Positions 39,013-48,877 of a stretch of DNA of 64,000 bases are shown in pieces. The translations under genes were made by a program, and so were the position numbers. Location of the stretch: NCBI GenBank assembly GCA_902534325.1, contig CACAPQ010000005.1:2501-66500 (forward strand), written 5' to 3'. The notes under the pieces were generated by a model. It saw only the letters and a list, made by a program, of their open reading frames with translations. It was not told the DNA's origin and searched no databases. Position 1 is the first letter of the stretch; each line of letters begins with the position of its first letter. This stretch comes from Paracoccaceae bacterium (GTDB lineage: Bacteria; Pseudomonadota; Alphaproteobacteria; Rhodobacterales; Rhodobacteraceae).

Positions 39013-40343
39013 ACAGGCTGTCCTAAAGTTTCTGTTATTGCCGTATCCAATTTTTCAACAAGCTCGTCTAACTGAGTATCTTCAATAATAAATGGTGGGG
39101 CAAGAAGGACGTGGTCCCCGTTTTTCCCATCTCTTGTTCCAGACATCGGATAGCAGATTAAACCAGCCTCAAATGCATTTGCCTTTAATCGCGCTGCAAA
39201 TTTGTGACCTGAATTAAACGGCTGCTTTGCTTCTCGGTCTTCTACAAACTCAAGTCCCTGGAATAAGCCACGGCCACGGATATCACCAACGTTTGGATGT
39301 TGCGAAAATTTTTCTTCAAGAACCTTTGAAAGTTTTTTTCCTTTTTCAGCCGCGCGGCCCACTAAATCATCTGTTACAAGTTTTTCAACGACTGCACGGG
39401 CTGCAGCTGCTGCAACTGGATGACCAAGATAAGTATGCCCATGTTGAAATAGGCCACTTCCAGTTTCTATGCATTCATAAATTTCAGAAGTACAAAGCAT
39501 TGCACCAATAGGCTGGTAGCCTGCTCCTAATCCCTTTGCGATACAAAGTATATCTGGGCTAATTTGCTCAGCGTCACAGGCATATAAATATCCTGTTCTG
39601 CCCATGCCACACATGACCTCATCCAAGATTAACAGTACACCATACCGATCACAAATTTTTCGGATTTTTTGAAAATATCCTTCAACAGCTGGAACTGCCC
39701 CCAGAGTTGCTCCGACAACTGGTTCAGCCATGAATGCCATTACAGTTTCAGGACCAAGACGAAGAATTTCATCCTCAAGCTCTTGAGCCATGCGCTGTCC
39801 ATATTCGTAAGCTGTTTCTGTTTCTTCTCTAAGGATATACTCATAACAGGGTGATATGTGGCTTACATTTATTAACAAAGGTGAAAACTGTTTGCGCCGC
39901 CATTCATTGCCACCAGCAGCGAGCGCTCCAAGAGTATTCCCGTGGTAGCTTTGTTTCCGTGCAATCAGGTGTCTCCTTTTGGGGTGACCATTTTCAATAT
40001 GAAATTGTCGAGCAAGTTTTATTGCAGCCTCGGCTGCTTCAGATCCCCCGGAAACAAGATAAACGCGATCCAATTCACCAGGTGCGTGCTTAATGAGTAA
40101 TGCTGTGAGTTCTTCTGCAGGCTGAGATGTAAAAAAGCCTGTATGCGCAAAAGATAATTGATCAGCTTGCTCCTTAATAGCTGCTATAATGTCTGGATCC
40201 CCGTGGCCCAGGCATGAAACGGCTGCCCCGCCAGAACCATCTAAGTAGGGCTTGCCTGACTTATCATAGATATAACATCCCTGCGCGGTTACCGCAGTTG
40301 GTGGCAGAGTTTTCATATTCCTAGGGAAGGTTTTTGACATCAA
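39009..40343 (-). CDS. Class III PLP-dependent aminotransferase
   Basis: A 444-aa fold-type I aminotransferase of the omega-aminotransferase group. VSGGSEAAEAAIKLARQ lies near residue 100, LLILDEVMCGMGRTG carries the PLP-binding aspartate, and the Schiff-base lysine is in ILCIAKGLGAGYQPIGAM. It transaminates an amine or omega-amino acid. It is translationally coupled to the crotonase gene and divergent from an EamA exporter, suggesting amino-acid or amine catabolism via CoA thioesters. Confidence 0.94.
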   Translation of the reverse strand: MMSKTFPRNMKTLPPTAVTAQGCYIYDKSGKPYLDGSGGAAVSCLGHGDPDIIAAIKEQADQLSFAHTGFFTSQPAEELTALLIKHAPGELDRVYLVSGGSEAAEAAIKLARQFHIENGHPKRRHLIARKQSYHGNTLGALAAGGNEWRRKQFSPLLINVSHISPCYEYILREETETAYEYGQRMAQELEDEILRLGPETVMAFMAEPVVGATLGAVPAVEGYFQKIRKICDRYGVLLILDEVMCGMGRTGYLYACDAEQISPDILCIAKGLGAGYQPIGAMLCTSEIYECIETGSGLFQHGHTYLGHPVAAAAARAVVEKLVTDDLVGRAAEKGKKLSKVLEEKFSQHPNVGDIRGRGLFQGLEFVEDREAKQPFNSGHKFAARLKANAFEAGLICYPMSGTRDGKNGDHVLLAPPFIIEDTQLDELVEKLDTAITETLGQPV

Positions 40344-40536
40344 AAACTCTCCATGGTTAAAGCCTTTTGTTAATTTGAAGTATCCAACTTATTATTATCG
40401 AACATCCTTATGGATGAATATCTTTATCTTAAGTCTTAATTTATCTTATGAAAACGACTTTTCTGAATGTCGCGAATTAGACGTCTATTAAATTAATTCC
40501 CGCTATTGTTGAAAGCATTGTTTGAGTGGATTTTAA

Positions 40537-41454
40537 ATGAGCGAAACACATGATCTAGGTAATTCAATTGAGCAGCGCAGAGGCTTAATTTTTGTATTCA
40601 TGGCAGGTGTTTTGTGGTCCACCGTCGGACTTGGCATCAGGATGATTGATGAAGCAACAGTTTGGCAAATTCTATTATATAGATCGATCAGCTTGAGCCT
40701 TTTTCTAGCAATGGTTATTTATCTTCGATCGCGGGGAAATCTTTTTAAAGTAGTTAAGGCTGCTGGCCTCCCGGGTTGCATTGCGGGTTTAGCTCTGGTT
40801 GGGGCCTACTCAGGTGGAATTTATGGGATACAATCTACGTCAGTTGCAAATGCAATGCTCTTATTTGCTTCTGCGCCGTTCATGGCAGCAATACTTAGTT
40901 GGATCTTTTTGCGTGAAAAAGTACGAAAAGCAACCTGGATTGCTATATTATTTGCCATCTTGGGTATTGGTATAATGGTTCAAGATAAAACCCAGGGAGG
41001 GGCGGCGCTTTTGGGAAATTTGGCAGCTTTAGGGTCTGCATTTGGGTTCGCAGTTTTTACAGTTGCACTTCGTTGGGGTCGATCAGGCGATATGCTTCCA
41101 GCCGTATTTTTGTCTGGTATCTTTGCAATTTTCATAACTTCAAGTATTTGCCTGTTCAGCGGCTTGCCATTTCAAATTTCTGTAAATGATACTAGTATTT
41201 CTATGGGCATGGGCGTATTTCAAGTTGGAGCAGGTTTGGTCTTATACACGCTTGGCTCTAAAACTTTACCCGCCGCAGAATTAACATTATTATCTTTAGC
41301 TGAAGTTCTTCTAGGGCCTCTTTGGGTTTATCTATTTCTAAATGAGGTTGCCACGTTGAACACGCTCTTTGGTGGGTTGGTTCTGTTATTAGCAATTGCC
41401 GGTAATGCAATTTCTGGGGCTCGCAGAAAGCCACCGCCGATCACTTCGCCCTGA
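40537..41454 (+). CDS. EamA/DMT-family transporter
   Basis: A 305-aa ten-span drug/metabolite transporter with two EamA repeats (about residues 15-150 and 165-295). Conserved loops such as ALVGAYSGGIYGIQSTSVANA and a second-repeat AELTLLSLAEVLLGPLWVYLFLNE are visible. Usually an exporter of amino acids or related metabolites. Divergent from the aminotransferase and followed, after 98 nt, by a GMC oxidoreductase. Confidence 0.93.
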   Translation: MSETHDLGNSIEQRRGLIFVFMAGVLWSTVGLGIRMIDEATVWQILLYRSISLSLFLAMVIYLRSRGNLFKVVKAAGLPGCIAGLALVGAYSGGIYGIQSTSVANAMLLFASAPFMAAILSWIFLREKVRKATWIAILFAILGIGIMVQDKTQGGAALLGNLAALGSAFGFAVFTVALRWGRSGDMLPAVFLSGIFAIFITSSICLFSGLPFQISVNDTSISMGMGVFQVGAGLVLYTLGSKTLPAAELTLLSLAEVLLGPLWVYLFLNEVATLNTLFGGLVLLLAIAGNAISGARRKPPPITSP

Positions 41455-41552
41455 AAGTTTTTAGTTAAAGAAATAAGTTTATTTTCGAATTGATATTTTA
41501 GTGAGATTAAGGTGGTATCCACTAAAAGCATTGGGCTTATAAAGAGGAAAGA

Positions 41553-43169
41553 TTGGGCGATTTTGATTATATCATTGTTGGTGGTGGATCATCGGGCGCT
41601 ACTCTGGCTGGCCGACTGACTGCCGATCCGTCTGTGAAAGTACTTCTGCTTGAAGCTGGCCCTTCTGACGGATCTTTGAAAATAAAAGTACCATTAGGCT
41701 ATGGTTCTTTATTTTATGATGAAAAGTTTAACTGGAAATATGAAACTGAACCTGAACCCGAGTTAAAGGGGCGCAGAATGTATTGGCCTAGAGGAAAAGT
41801 GTTGGGTGGATCTAGTGCTATTAATGCAATGGTTTATGTTCGAGGACATCCAAACGATTATGAGGAATGGGCAGATGTTGCACCCAGTTGGAATTGGAGC
41901 AATGTAGAACCCTATTTCAAAAAAATAGAATCTTGGAAAGGCGAGGGGTCTCCGGTTAGAGGCAAGTCTGGTCCGGTTGATGTCTCAAATGTTGAAAACG
42001 ATGTTCATCCCTTAACAAATAAGTATTTAGAAGCGGGTGAGGAATTAGGTTTTTCCTATAATAGAGACTATAATGGCAATCATATGGAAGGCGTTGCTGT
42101 TTATCAAACAACGACCTCTAATGGATTACGAGTGTCTTCTGCTAGCGCTTACATAGCGAAAAAAAAACGCAGTAGAAATTTGAAAGTGATATCAAATGCT
42201 CATGTAACCAAATTGATTTTTGAAGGTAAGCGAGTAATAGGGGTATCGTTTTTCCAGGGAAATAAAGAGACGAAAGTACTTACACGTGGAGAAGTTATTT
42301 TGAGTGCTGGCGCTCTTAATTCCCCACAGCTTTTATACCTTTCTGGATTGGGCCCTGCTAATGAACTAAAATCGCATGGTATTTCCGTTTTACAGGACAT
42401 GCCCCACGTTGGTCGTCATCTACAAGATCATATCGGAGTTGACTTCACTTTGGCGGTTAATCGTCCCTCTCTTAATCAAAAGCTTCGTCCTGTTTTGGGA
42501 AAACTTATGGTGGGTTTAGAATACCTTTTTTTTAGGTCTGGCCCTCTTGCAATGAGCCTGAACCAAGCGGGAGGATTTGTGAAATCTGAACCTTCTTTGG
42601 GATCGCCTGATTTACAACTTTACTTTTCGCCTTTGAGTTATTCGACAGCACCACAAGGTAAGCGTCCGTTAATGAGTCCAGACCCTTATCCTGCAGTCAG
42701 GCTGGGCTTCAACCCGACCAAACCTACCAGTCAAGGCTGGATATCACTTGGATCTTCAGATCCTCTTAAAAGCCCTAAATTTGTAGGAAATTATTTATCT
42801 ACCGAAGAAGATAAAAAAGTTATGATATCTGGAATGCATTTAATGCGAAAATTTTTACAAACAAAGGCAATGAAAAATATCGTTGATGAAGAAATTTCTC
42901 CTGGACCAGATTTAAAAGACGACGAAAGTTTTATGGATTTTGCTCGGGATGAAGGTGGGACGGTTTTTCATCAATGTGGTACTTGCCGAATGGGAACAGA
43001 TGGTTCTTCTTCGGTTGTAGATGAAAGTCTTAATGTCCATGGAACTCAAGGCCTCCGAGTTGTGGATGCTTCAATTTTTCCAAGAATTACGACCGGTAAT
43101 ACTAACGCTCCTGCCATAATGGTTGGAGAGAAAGCTGCTGATATTATATTAGCGGATCGAAAGTTATAG
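41553..43169 (+). CDS. GMC-family FAD oxidoreductase (choline dehydrogenase-like)
   Basis: A 538-aa flavoenzyme. The N-terminal FAD-binding motif is DYIIVGGGSSGATLAGRL, the GMC signature 1 is RGKVLGGSSAINAMVYVRG, and the C-terminal catalytic region carries FHQCGTCRMG and TTGNTNAPAIMVGEKAAD. The start is TTG at 41553 with GAGGA upstream. It oxidises an alcohol to an aldehyde. It lies 10 nt before the enolase-superfamily gene, so the two form an operon. Confidence 0.95.
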   Translation: MGDFDYIIVGGGSSGATLAGRLTADPSVKVLLLEAGPSDGSLKIKVPLGYGSLFYDEKFNWKYETEPEPELKGRRMYWPRGKVLGGSSAINAMVYVRGHPNDYEEWADVAPSWNWSNVEPYFKKIESWKGEGSPVRGKSGPVDVSNVENDVHPLTNKYLEAGEELGFSYNRDYNGNHMEGVAVYQTTTSNGLRVSSASAYIAKKKRSRNLKVISNAHVTKLIFEGKRVIGVSFFQGNKETKVLTRGEVILSAGALNSPQLLYLSGLGPANELKSHGISVLQDMPHVGRHLQDHIGVDFTLAVNRPSLNQKLRPVLGKLMVGLEYLFFRSGPLAMSLNQAGGFVKSEPSLGSPDLQLYFSPLSYSTAPQGKRPLMSPDPYPAVRLGFNPTKPTSQGWISLGSSDPLKSPKFVGNYLSTEEDKKVMISGMHLMRKFLQTKAMKNIVDEEISPGPDLKDDESFMDFARDEGGTVFHQCGTCRMGTDGSSSVVDESLNVHGTQGLRVVDASIFPRITTGNTNAPAIMVGEKAADIILADRKL

Positions 43170-43179
43170 GAGTGCAGAA

Positions 43180-44286
43180 ATGCTAAGAATTAATTCGATA
43201 GAGACTTTTTGTAACGAATTTGTTGGATTTGTGCGCATTACCGATGAGACAGGTCTTCAGGGCTGGGGTCAGGTCTCCACTTATCACTCAGATATTACCT
43301 GTCAGGTTTTGCATCGACAGGTAGCGCCATGGGTTTTGGGCGCTCAAATTTCTGACTTGGATGACTTGCTCGATTTAGTTACCGAACGCGAACATAAATT
43401 TCCGGGGTCTTATTTAAGAAGGGCAATAGGTGGTTTTGACACAGCTATTTGGGATTTAAGGGGCAAACAAAGTCAAAAACCTGTTGTTGAGCTTTTAGGT
43501 GGAGAACCTGGTAAATTAAGAGCATATGCCTCTTCAATGAAACGCGATATTACACCAAAGGAAGAGGCGGAGAGACTTGTAAGACTTCAGGGAGAATTTG
43601 GATATGATGCTTTCAAAGTAAGGGCTGGAGCTGAGGTTGGTCGCAATGAAGATGAGTGGCCAGGCAGAACTGAAGAAATTATTCCAACTATGCGTAAATA
43701 CCTTGGTCAAGATGCCTCTCTCCTAATCGATGCAAACAGCTGTTATTCACCAGATAGAGCAATTGAAGTTGGCCGGATACTTGAAGACAACGGGTTTTGT
43801 CACTTTGAAGAACCGTGCCCTTATTGGGAGCTTGAACAAACCAAAATTGTTACTGATGCCCTTGATATTGATGTCACGGGTGGGGAGCAGGATTGTGATA
43901 TCCCGACTTGGAAAAGAATGATCGATATGCGAGCTGTCGATATTGTTCAGCCAGATATTTTATATCTGGGTGGCATATCTCGAACAATGAGAATTGTTGA
44001 ACTTGCAAAAAGTGCTGGACTTCCAGTAACACCGCATTGCGCAAATCTATCCCTAGTTACGCTTTTTACGATGCATTTATTAAAAGCGATACCAAATGCA
44101 GGAAAATATTTAGAGTTTTCGATTGAGGGTGCTGACTACTATCCATGGCAACAGGACTTATTCAAAAATAGTTTATTTGATATAGAGGACGGATGTGTTT
44201 TCATAAAAAGTGACCCTGGATGGGGGTTTGAAATTGATGATGATTGGCTTTCTAAGTCAGATTATCAGATCAGCAATTTTGAATAA
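43180..44286 (+). CDS. Mandelate racemase/muconate lactonizing family enzyme
   Basis: A 368-aa enolase-superfamily member. Catalytic and metal residues are visible as FKVRAGA (KxR-type), LIDANSCYS, FEEPCPYWE, VTGGEQDCD, QPDILYLGG and TPHCAN (catalytic-type His). The pattern fits the mandelate racemase subgroup, often sugar-acid dehydratases. The substrate is unknown. It is co-transcribed with the GMC oxidoreductase, suggesting sequential oxidation and dehydration or racemization. Confidence 0.92.
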   Translation: MLRINSIETFCNEFVGFVRITDETGLQGWGQVSTYHSDITCQVLHRQVAPWVLGAQISDLDDLLDLVTEREHKFPGSYLRRAIGGFDTAIWDLRGKQSQKPVVELLGGEPGKLRAYASSMKRDITPKEEAERLVRLQGEFGYDAFKVRAGAEVGRNEDEWPGRTEEIIPTMRKYLGQDASLLIDANSCYSPDRAIEVGRILEDNGFCHFEEPCPYWELEQTKIVTDALDIDVTGGEQDCDIPTWKRMIDMRAVDIVQPDILYLGGISRTMRIVELAKSAGLPVTPHCANLSLVTLFTMHLLKAIPNAGKYLEFSIEGADYYPWQQDLFKNSLFDIEDGCVFIKSDPGWGFEIDDDWLSKSDYQISNFE

Positions 44287-44389
44287 AATATAAACTTTTG
44301 AAATTTTTACAAAGCAAGGTAAAGTTAAATCTGGGTATTCATTAAATTGTCTAAACAATTAAACATTTAAAACTTAGGGAACACAAAAA

Positions 44390-45688
44390 ATGTGGTCTGA
44401 AGACTGGAAAAATACATCCTACTGGCTTGATGATATGCCTCAGGTCTCAGGCGTTTCTAGCGATCTTAAACGGAAAGTAGATGTATTAATTATAGGTTCT
44501 GGCTACACGGGCTTGAATGCTGCACTAGAAATCGCAAGAGGCGGTCGTGATGTGATGGTCATTGAAAGTGGCTACCCTGGATATGGGTGTAGCACTCGAA
44601 ATGGGGGTCAAATAAGCACTCACGTTAAGCCGTCGCTTGAAAAACTAACTCAAAAAGTTGGCGCGTCTAGAGCAAGCGCAATGAGACAAGAAGGTATAAA
44701 TGCTTTAGATTGGATAGAGGAACTCGTTAATAATGAAAAACTTGAATGTAATTTTTTAAGAGCCGGCCGATTTCATGCCGCTCATTCTAGAGATCAGTAT
44801 GATGACTTGGCGAGAGACGCTGAAAAGCTTACCAAGTTTGAAAACATTCCAACGGAAATTGTGCCTAAAGCTGAGCAACGTAGAGAGCTAGGAACAGATA
44901 TGTATTATGGAGGCGTTGTTTTTCCCAGGCACGCTTCAGTACATCCAGCAAAATATCACCATGGGCTTTTATCGCGTGTTACCGAAGCCGGTGCTACTGT
45001 TATTAGTTACTGTGAAGCTAAGGCTGTAAATAAGCTGGAAAAAGGCTTTGAAGTTCGAACTTCAAAAGGTGATGTGGTTTGCCAAGACCTTGTCGTTGCA
45101 ACGAATGGTTATACTACTACTATAACCCCTTGGCTTCGCAAAAGAGTAATCCCTATAGGCAGCTATATTATTGCCACTGAGCCAATAGAAAAGGGCTTGA
45201 TGGACAAATTATTTCCAACAAATAGAAACATAACAGATACTTGTAGGGTCGTTTATTATTACCGCCCCTCTCCGGATCGTAAGCGGATTTTATTTGGTGG
45301 CCGCGTTTCAGCAAAAGAGACTAATACGGCGTCAAGTGGCCCAAAACTACACAATGACCTAGTACGGATATTTCCAGAATTAAGCGATACTAAGGTTACT
45401 CACTCGTGGTTTGGTACCGTGGCCTATACTTTCGACGAACTTGCACATACTGGATGTCATGATGGAATATATTACTCTATGGGTTATTGTGGCTCTGGTG
45501 TTTCGATGGCAAGTTACTTGGGTATGAGATTAGGGCAGAAAGTTTTAGGTTTATCTCAAGGTGAAACAGCCTTTGATGACCTGCCATTCCCAACCAAACC
45601 TCTGTATACTGGCAACCCATGGTTTCTTCCCGCGGTTGTTTCTTGGTATCGCTGGCGTGATAAAAGGCAAATTGTTAACGCTAGGTAA
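44390..45688 (+). CDS. FAD-dependent amine oxidoreductase (PuuB-like)
   Basis: A 432-aa DAO-family flavoenzyme. It begins with WxxxW-type residues, and the FAD motif VDVLIIGSGYTGLNAALEIARGG lies near residue 29. The segment YPGYGCSTRNGGQIS is characteristic of gamma-glutamylputrescine oxidase relatives. It immediately precedes the PotD-type transporter genes (84 nt), so it probably oxidises the imported amine or amino compound. Confidence 0.92.
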   Translation: MWSEDWKNTSYWLDDMPQVSGVSSDLKRKVDVLIIGSGYTGLNAALEIARGGRDVMVIESGYPGYGCSTRNGGQISTHVKPSLEKLTQKVGASRASAMRQEGINALDWIEELVNNEKLECNFLRAGRFHAAHSRDQYDDLARDAEKLTKFENIPTEIVPKAEQRRELGTDMYYGGVVFPRHASVHPAKYHHGLLSRVTEAGATVISYCEAKAVNKLEKGFEVRTSKGDVVCQDLVVATNGYTTTITPWLRKRVIPIGSYIIATEPIEKGLMDKLFPTNRNITDTCRVVYYYRPSPDRKRILFGGRVSAKETNTASSGPKLHNDLVRIFPELSDTKVTHSWFGTVAYTFDELAHTGCHDGIYYSMGYCGSGVSMASYLGMRLGQKVLGLSQGETAFDDLPFPTKPLYTGNPWFLPAVVSWYRWRDKRQIVNAR

Positions 45689-45772
45689 AACCAACTTCTT
45701 AAAACTTTTGTTGCGTACACGGTGCGATTCAGTGCAATCTGCAGTACAGATAAATTTTTTGGGAGGAATATT

Positions 45773-46834
45773 ATGAAAATAAATATTTTGAAGTCAGCTA
45801 TTGGTTGCCTAACAGCAACCGGCTTTTTGTTTTCTGCCACAGCCAGTTATGCGGAAGATACATTGAGAATTGTCTCTTGGGGTGGTGCTTATCAAAAAGG
45901 CCAATCACTAGGAATTTTTCAGCCAGCTGCTAAGGCGATGGGCATTACTGTAAAAGAAGATACTTACGGTGGTATTTCTGATGTGAAGCTTATGGTTAAA
46001 TCTGGTGCTGATAAATTTGATATTTTTTCAAGTGGAGCTGGTAGTTGTGCTTCAGGCGCTGCGGAAGGCGTGCTAGAAAAACTAGATTACTCAGTAATTG
46101 ATGTAAGCAATCACTTGCCAGGAATGTATAGTGATTACTGTGCGGGTGCTGATATTTTCTCAGTGGTCGCGGCGTACAACACCGATACCTATGGGGAAGG
46201 AAAAGGGCCAAAAACTTGGGCAGATTTCTATGATGTTGAAAAGTTCCCTGGTACTCGCGCTATGAGAAGCAAGGTTGATGCTCAGCTTGAAACAGCTTTG
46301 CTAGCCGACGGCGTTCCCATGGATCAAGTATATAAGGTACTCGACAGTGAAGAGGGAATAGAAAGAGCACTAAATAAGATTAGAACAATCAAACCTCACA
46401 TTGCCGTATGGTGGTCTTCTGGCGCTCAGCATGCTCAGTTAATGAAGGATGGTGAAGTTGATATGACCACTGGTTGGAACGGTCGTTTTGATGTTGCTAA
46501 AGAAGATGGTGCAAAAGTAGCATATGACTGGCAGTCAGGCATTATGGATTGGGAAGGTTATGGGATTCCAAAAGGAGCCAAAAATAAAGACCTCGCCATG
46601 AAGTATATTGCTGAAATGATGAAGCCAGAGTACATGGCGGAATTTGCTAAATACATCACATACGGCCCAACAAACAAAAAAGTTTATGAGCTTGGCCTCA
46701 TGACAGATGAAAGAGCAAAAATGATGCCTAGCCATCCTGATAATGCAAAGCATCAGCTTACTTTAAGCACTGAATGGTATTCTAAGTGGCGAACAATAGC
46801 TGCTGAGATGTATACAGAAATGATGACTGAGTAA
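45773..46834 (+). CDS. Pot-type ABC transporter solute-binding protein
   Basis: A 353-aa periplasmic binding protein of the spermidine/putrescine (SBP_bac_8/PotD) class. The ATG at 45773 has GGGAGGA upstream and begins a signal peptide ending in SATASYA before EDTLRI; an in-frame upstream start (45722) is less likely. The segment LRIVSWGGAYQKGQ opens the mature protein. It is followed by a hairpin and then potA/B/C-like genes. Polyamine, amino-acid or phosphonate ligands are all possible. Confidence 0.93.
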   Translation: MKINILKSAIGCLTATGFLFSATASYAEDTLRIVSWGGAYQKGQSLGIFQPAAKAMGITVKEDTYGGISDVKLMVKSGADKFDIFSSGAGSCASGAAEGVLEKLDYSVIDVSNHLPGMYSDYCAGADIFSVVAAYNTDTYGEGKGPKTWADFYDVEKFPGTRAMRSKVDAQLETALLADGVPMDQVYKVLDSEEGIERALNKIRTIKPHIAVWWSSGAQHAQLMKDGEVDMTTGWNGRFDVAKEDGAKVAYDWQSGIMDWEGYGIPKGAKNKDLAMKYIAEMMKPEYMAEFAKYITYGPTNKKVYELGLMTDERAKMMPSHPDNAKHQLTLSTEWYSKWRTIAAEMYTEMMTE

Positions 46835-46858
46835 TTTTTCATCGAAATTAAATCTAAG

Positions 46859-46890
46859 CGCTCGAAGGGTTTACCCTTCGGGCGACTTTA
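46859..46890 (+). terminator. Intercistronic hairpin between binding-protein and ATPase genes
   Basis: An 11-bp stem (46859-46869 with 46874-46884; one G-U pair) with a 4-nt loop, followed by a weak T-rich stretch. Hairpins at this position in ABC operons often attenuate or stabilise the upstream binding-protein mRNA so that it exceeds the transporter subunits. Confidence 0.65.
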
Positions 46891-46908
46891 TATAGCGATT
46901 ATAAGTTA

Positions 46909-47982
46909 ATGAATGAAACTTCTCTAAATATATCTATTCGTGAGGTCACGAAAAAATACGATCAATTCTACGCACTGAAAGATGTTAGCCTTGAGATAAA
47001 CTCAGGTGAATTCATGACACTTTTAGGGCCGTCAGGCTCAGGTAAGACGACATTATTGATGGTATTGGCAGGTTTTACAAACCCAGATTACGGAAGCGTT
47101 AAGTTCGGTGATGAAGAGGTTATTTTAAAACCCCCACATCTTCGCGGCATTGGCATGGTTTTCCAAAACTACGCTCTTTTTCCACATATGACTGTAGAAC
47201 AGAATGTTGGTTATCCTCAAAAATTACGTGGTGTGAGTACAGCAGAAACAAAGCGAAGTGTCGAGGAAGCCCTAAGCACCGTAAAACTTGAAGGTCTTGG
47301 GCACAGAGGGATAAATGAACTTTCAGGAGGTCAACGGCAGCGCGTTGCGCTTGCTCGTGCTATCGTATTTAAGCCCAAAATCTTGTTGATGGATGAGCCA
47401 CTTTCAGCTCTTGATAAAAAACTTCGTGAGGAAATGCAGATAGAATTAAGGCAACTGCATGATACCCTGAATATGACGACAGTTTATGTGACACATGATC
47501 AGAAAGAAGCTCTGACTATGTCGGATAGGATCACAGTAATAAATGATGGCGAGCTTATGCAGCTTGGGAGGCCAAACGAAATTTATGAACACCCTAATAA
47601 TCACTTTATTGCTGATTTTATCGGAGAATCCAGCCTTCTTCCTGTTACCGTTCGGAATGGAAAAGCGAGCTTGAATGGTGAAGAGGTTACCCTTGCTGAG
47701 GGAGCTGAAAGAAGTGGTGATTTTCTTCTGGTTGTGCGACCAGAAAAAGCATTTTTAGCTGATAAGAAAGTCAAAGGTTCAAACTATTTTGTGGGCAAGT
47801 TAATCGACTCTATTTTTCAAGGCGAAAGCCAGCTCTTAGTTGTAAAACTAAGCTCTCGTGATGATGGGCACGAAGTGCGTGTTCGTGTGCCAAACGAGAG
47901 TGTGACACAGAAAGCTCTTCCATTGGTTGGTGAAAATGTAACCATCGGCCTTAAGGTGGCCGATAGCTATGTGGTAAGCTAA
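46909..47982 (+). CDS. Pot-type ABC transporter ATPase
   Basis: A 357-aa PotA-like ATPase. Walker A is GPSGSGKTT, the signature is LSGGQRQRVALARAI and Walker B is ILLMDEPLSALD, followed by a TOBE-type regulatory domain from about residue 245 to the end. It powers the importer formed with the two permeases that follow at 2 nt and 5 nt spacing. Confidence 0.96.
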   Translation: MNETSLNISIREVTKKYDQFYALKDVSLEINSGEFMTLLGPSGSGKTTLLMVLAGFTNPDYGSVKFGDEEVILKPPHLRGIGMVFQNYALFPHMTVEQNVGYPQKLRGVSTAETKRSVEEALSTVKLEGLGHRGINELSGGQRQRVALARAIVFKPKILLMDEPLSALDKKLREEMQIELRQLHDTLNMTTVYVTHDQKEALTMSDRITVINDGELMQLGRPNEIYEHPNNHFIADFIGESSLLPVTVRNGKASLNGEEVTLAEGAERSGDFLLVVRPEKAFLADKKVKGSNYFVGKLIDSIFQGESQLLVVKLSSRDDGHEVRVRVPNESVTQKALPLVGENVTIGLKVADSYVVS

Positions 47983-47984
47983 AA

Positions 47985-48872
47985 ATGACAATAGCTGAAA
48001 TGGAAAAACCAAATGAAAGAGGTTTGCAGAAGGTTGCAGCAAACGAAAGGTTAACATTTTTTGGTTTAACGTTGCCATATCTATTAATGGTAACAGCTTT
48101 GATTGTAATACCAGTAGGTTGGTTGTTTTATCTCTCGTTTATCGGTCGAGATGGTAGCCTTTCGTTTGAAAACTACGAACGTATGATGAAAAGCAAAGCC
48201 TACATCCGTATTTTTTTAACCACGTTTAAAATTAGTATACTGACAACAATAATCTGTGCTGCAATAGGTTACCCTCTTGCATATTTTATGTCACAGCTTT
48301 CTCGAAAATGGGCCAACATATGTATGATTGGAGTTCTAATTCCATTCTGGACAAGTCTTTTGGTGCGTACTTACGCCTGGCTGGTACTACTGCAGAAAAA
48401 AGGCCTCCTGAATAACATGGCTATTGAAATGGGGTTGATTTCAGAGCCTATCAAAATTGTTCATAATACAACCGGGACGCTTATTGGGATGGTGCACATT
48501 ATGCTACCGTTCTTAATTTTGCCTTTGTATGCAAATATGCGCGCCATAGATAAAGATACTTTGAAGGCCGCTTCGAGCTTGGGTGCAACACCAACCAGAG
48601 CATTTTGGACAGTATTTTTTCCCCTTTCTTTGCCAGGTTTACTTGCAGGGCTTTTGATCGTTTTTGTGCTATGCCTTGGTTTTTATGTAACGCCTGCAAT
48701 ACTAGGTGGTGGAAGGGTCATAATGGCCGCTATGAAAATATCGAGCAATATTGAGCTTTATTTTAGTTGGGGAGCTGCGAGCGCCCTTGGCGTTGTATTG
48801 CTTGTTGTAACAGGGATCATCCTCTTTATTGCATCAAAGTTGGTTTCAATGGATCAGCTTGGAAATAGGTAA
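47985..48872 (+). CDS. Pot-type ABC transporter permease 1
   Basis: A 295-aa PotB/HlyD-type permease with six membrane segments. The EAA loop motif is AASSLGATPTRAFWTVFFPLSLPG near residue 200. It begins 2 nt after the ATPase stop. It forms the membrane channel with the PotC-like permease encoded next. Confidence 0.94.
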   Translation: MTIAEMEKPNERGLQKVAANERLTFFGLTLPYLLMVTALIVIPVGWLFYLSFIGRDGSLSFENYERMMKSKAYIRIFLTTFKISILTTIICAAIGYPLAYFMSQLSRKWANICMIGVLIPFWTSLLVRTYAWLVLLQKKGLLNNMAIEMGLISEPIKIVHNTTGTLIGMVHIMLPFLILPLYANMRAIDKDTLKAASSLGATPTRAFWTVFFPLSLPGLLAGLLIVFVLCLGFYVTPAILGGGRVIMAAMKISSNIELYFSWGAASALGVVLLVVTGIILFIASKLVSMDQLGNR

Positions 48873-48877
48873 AGATT

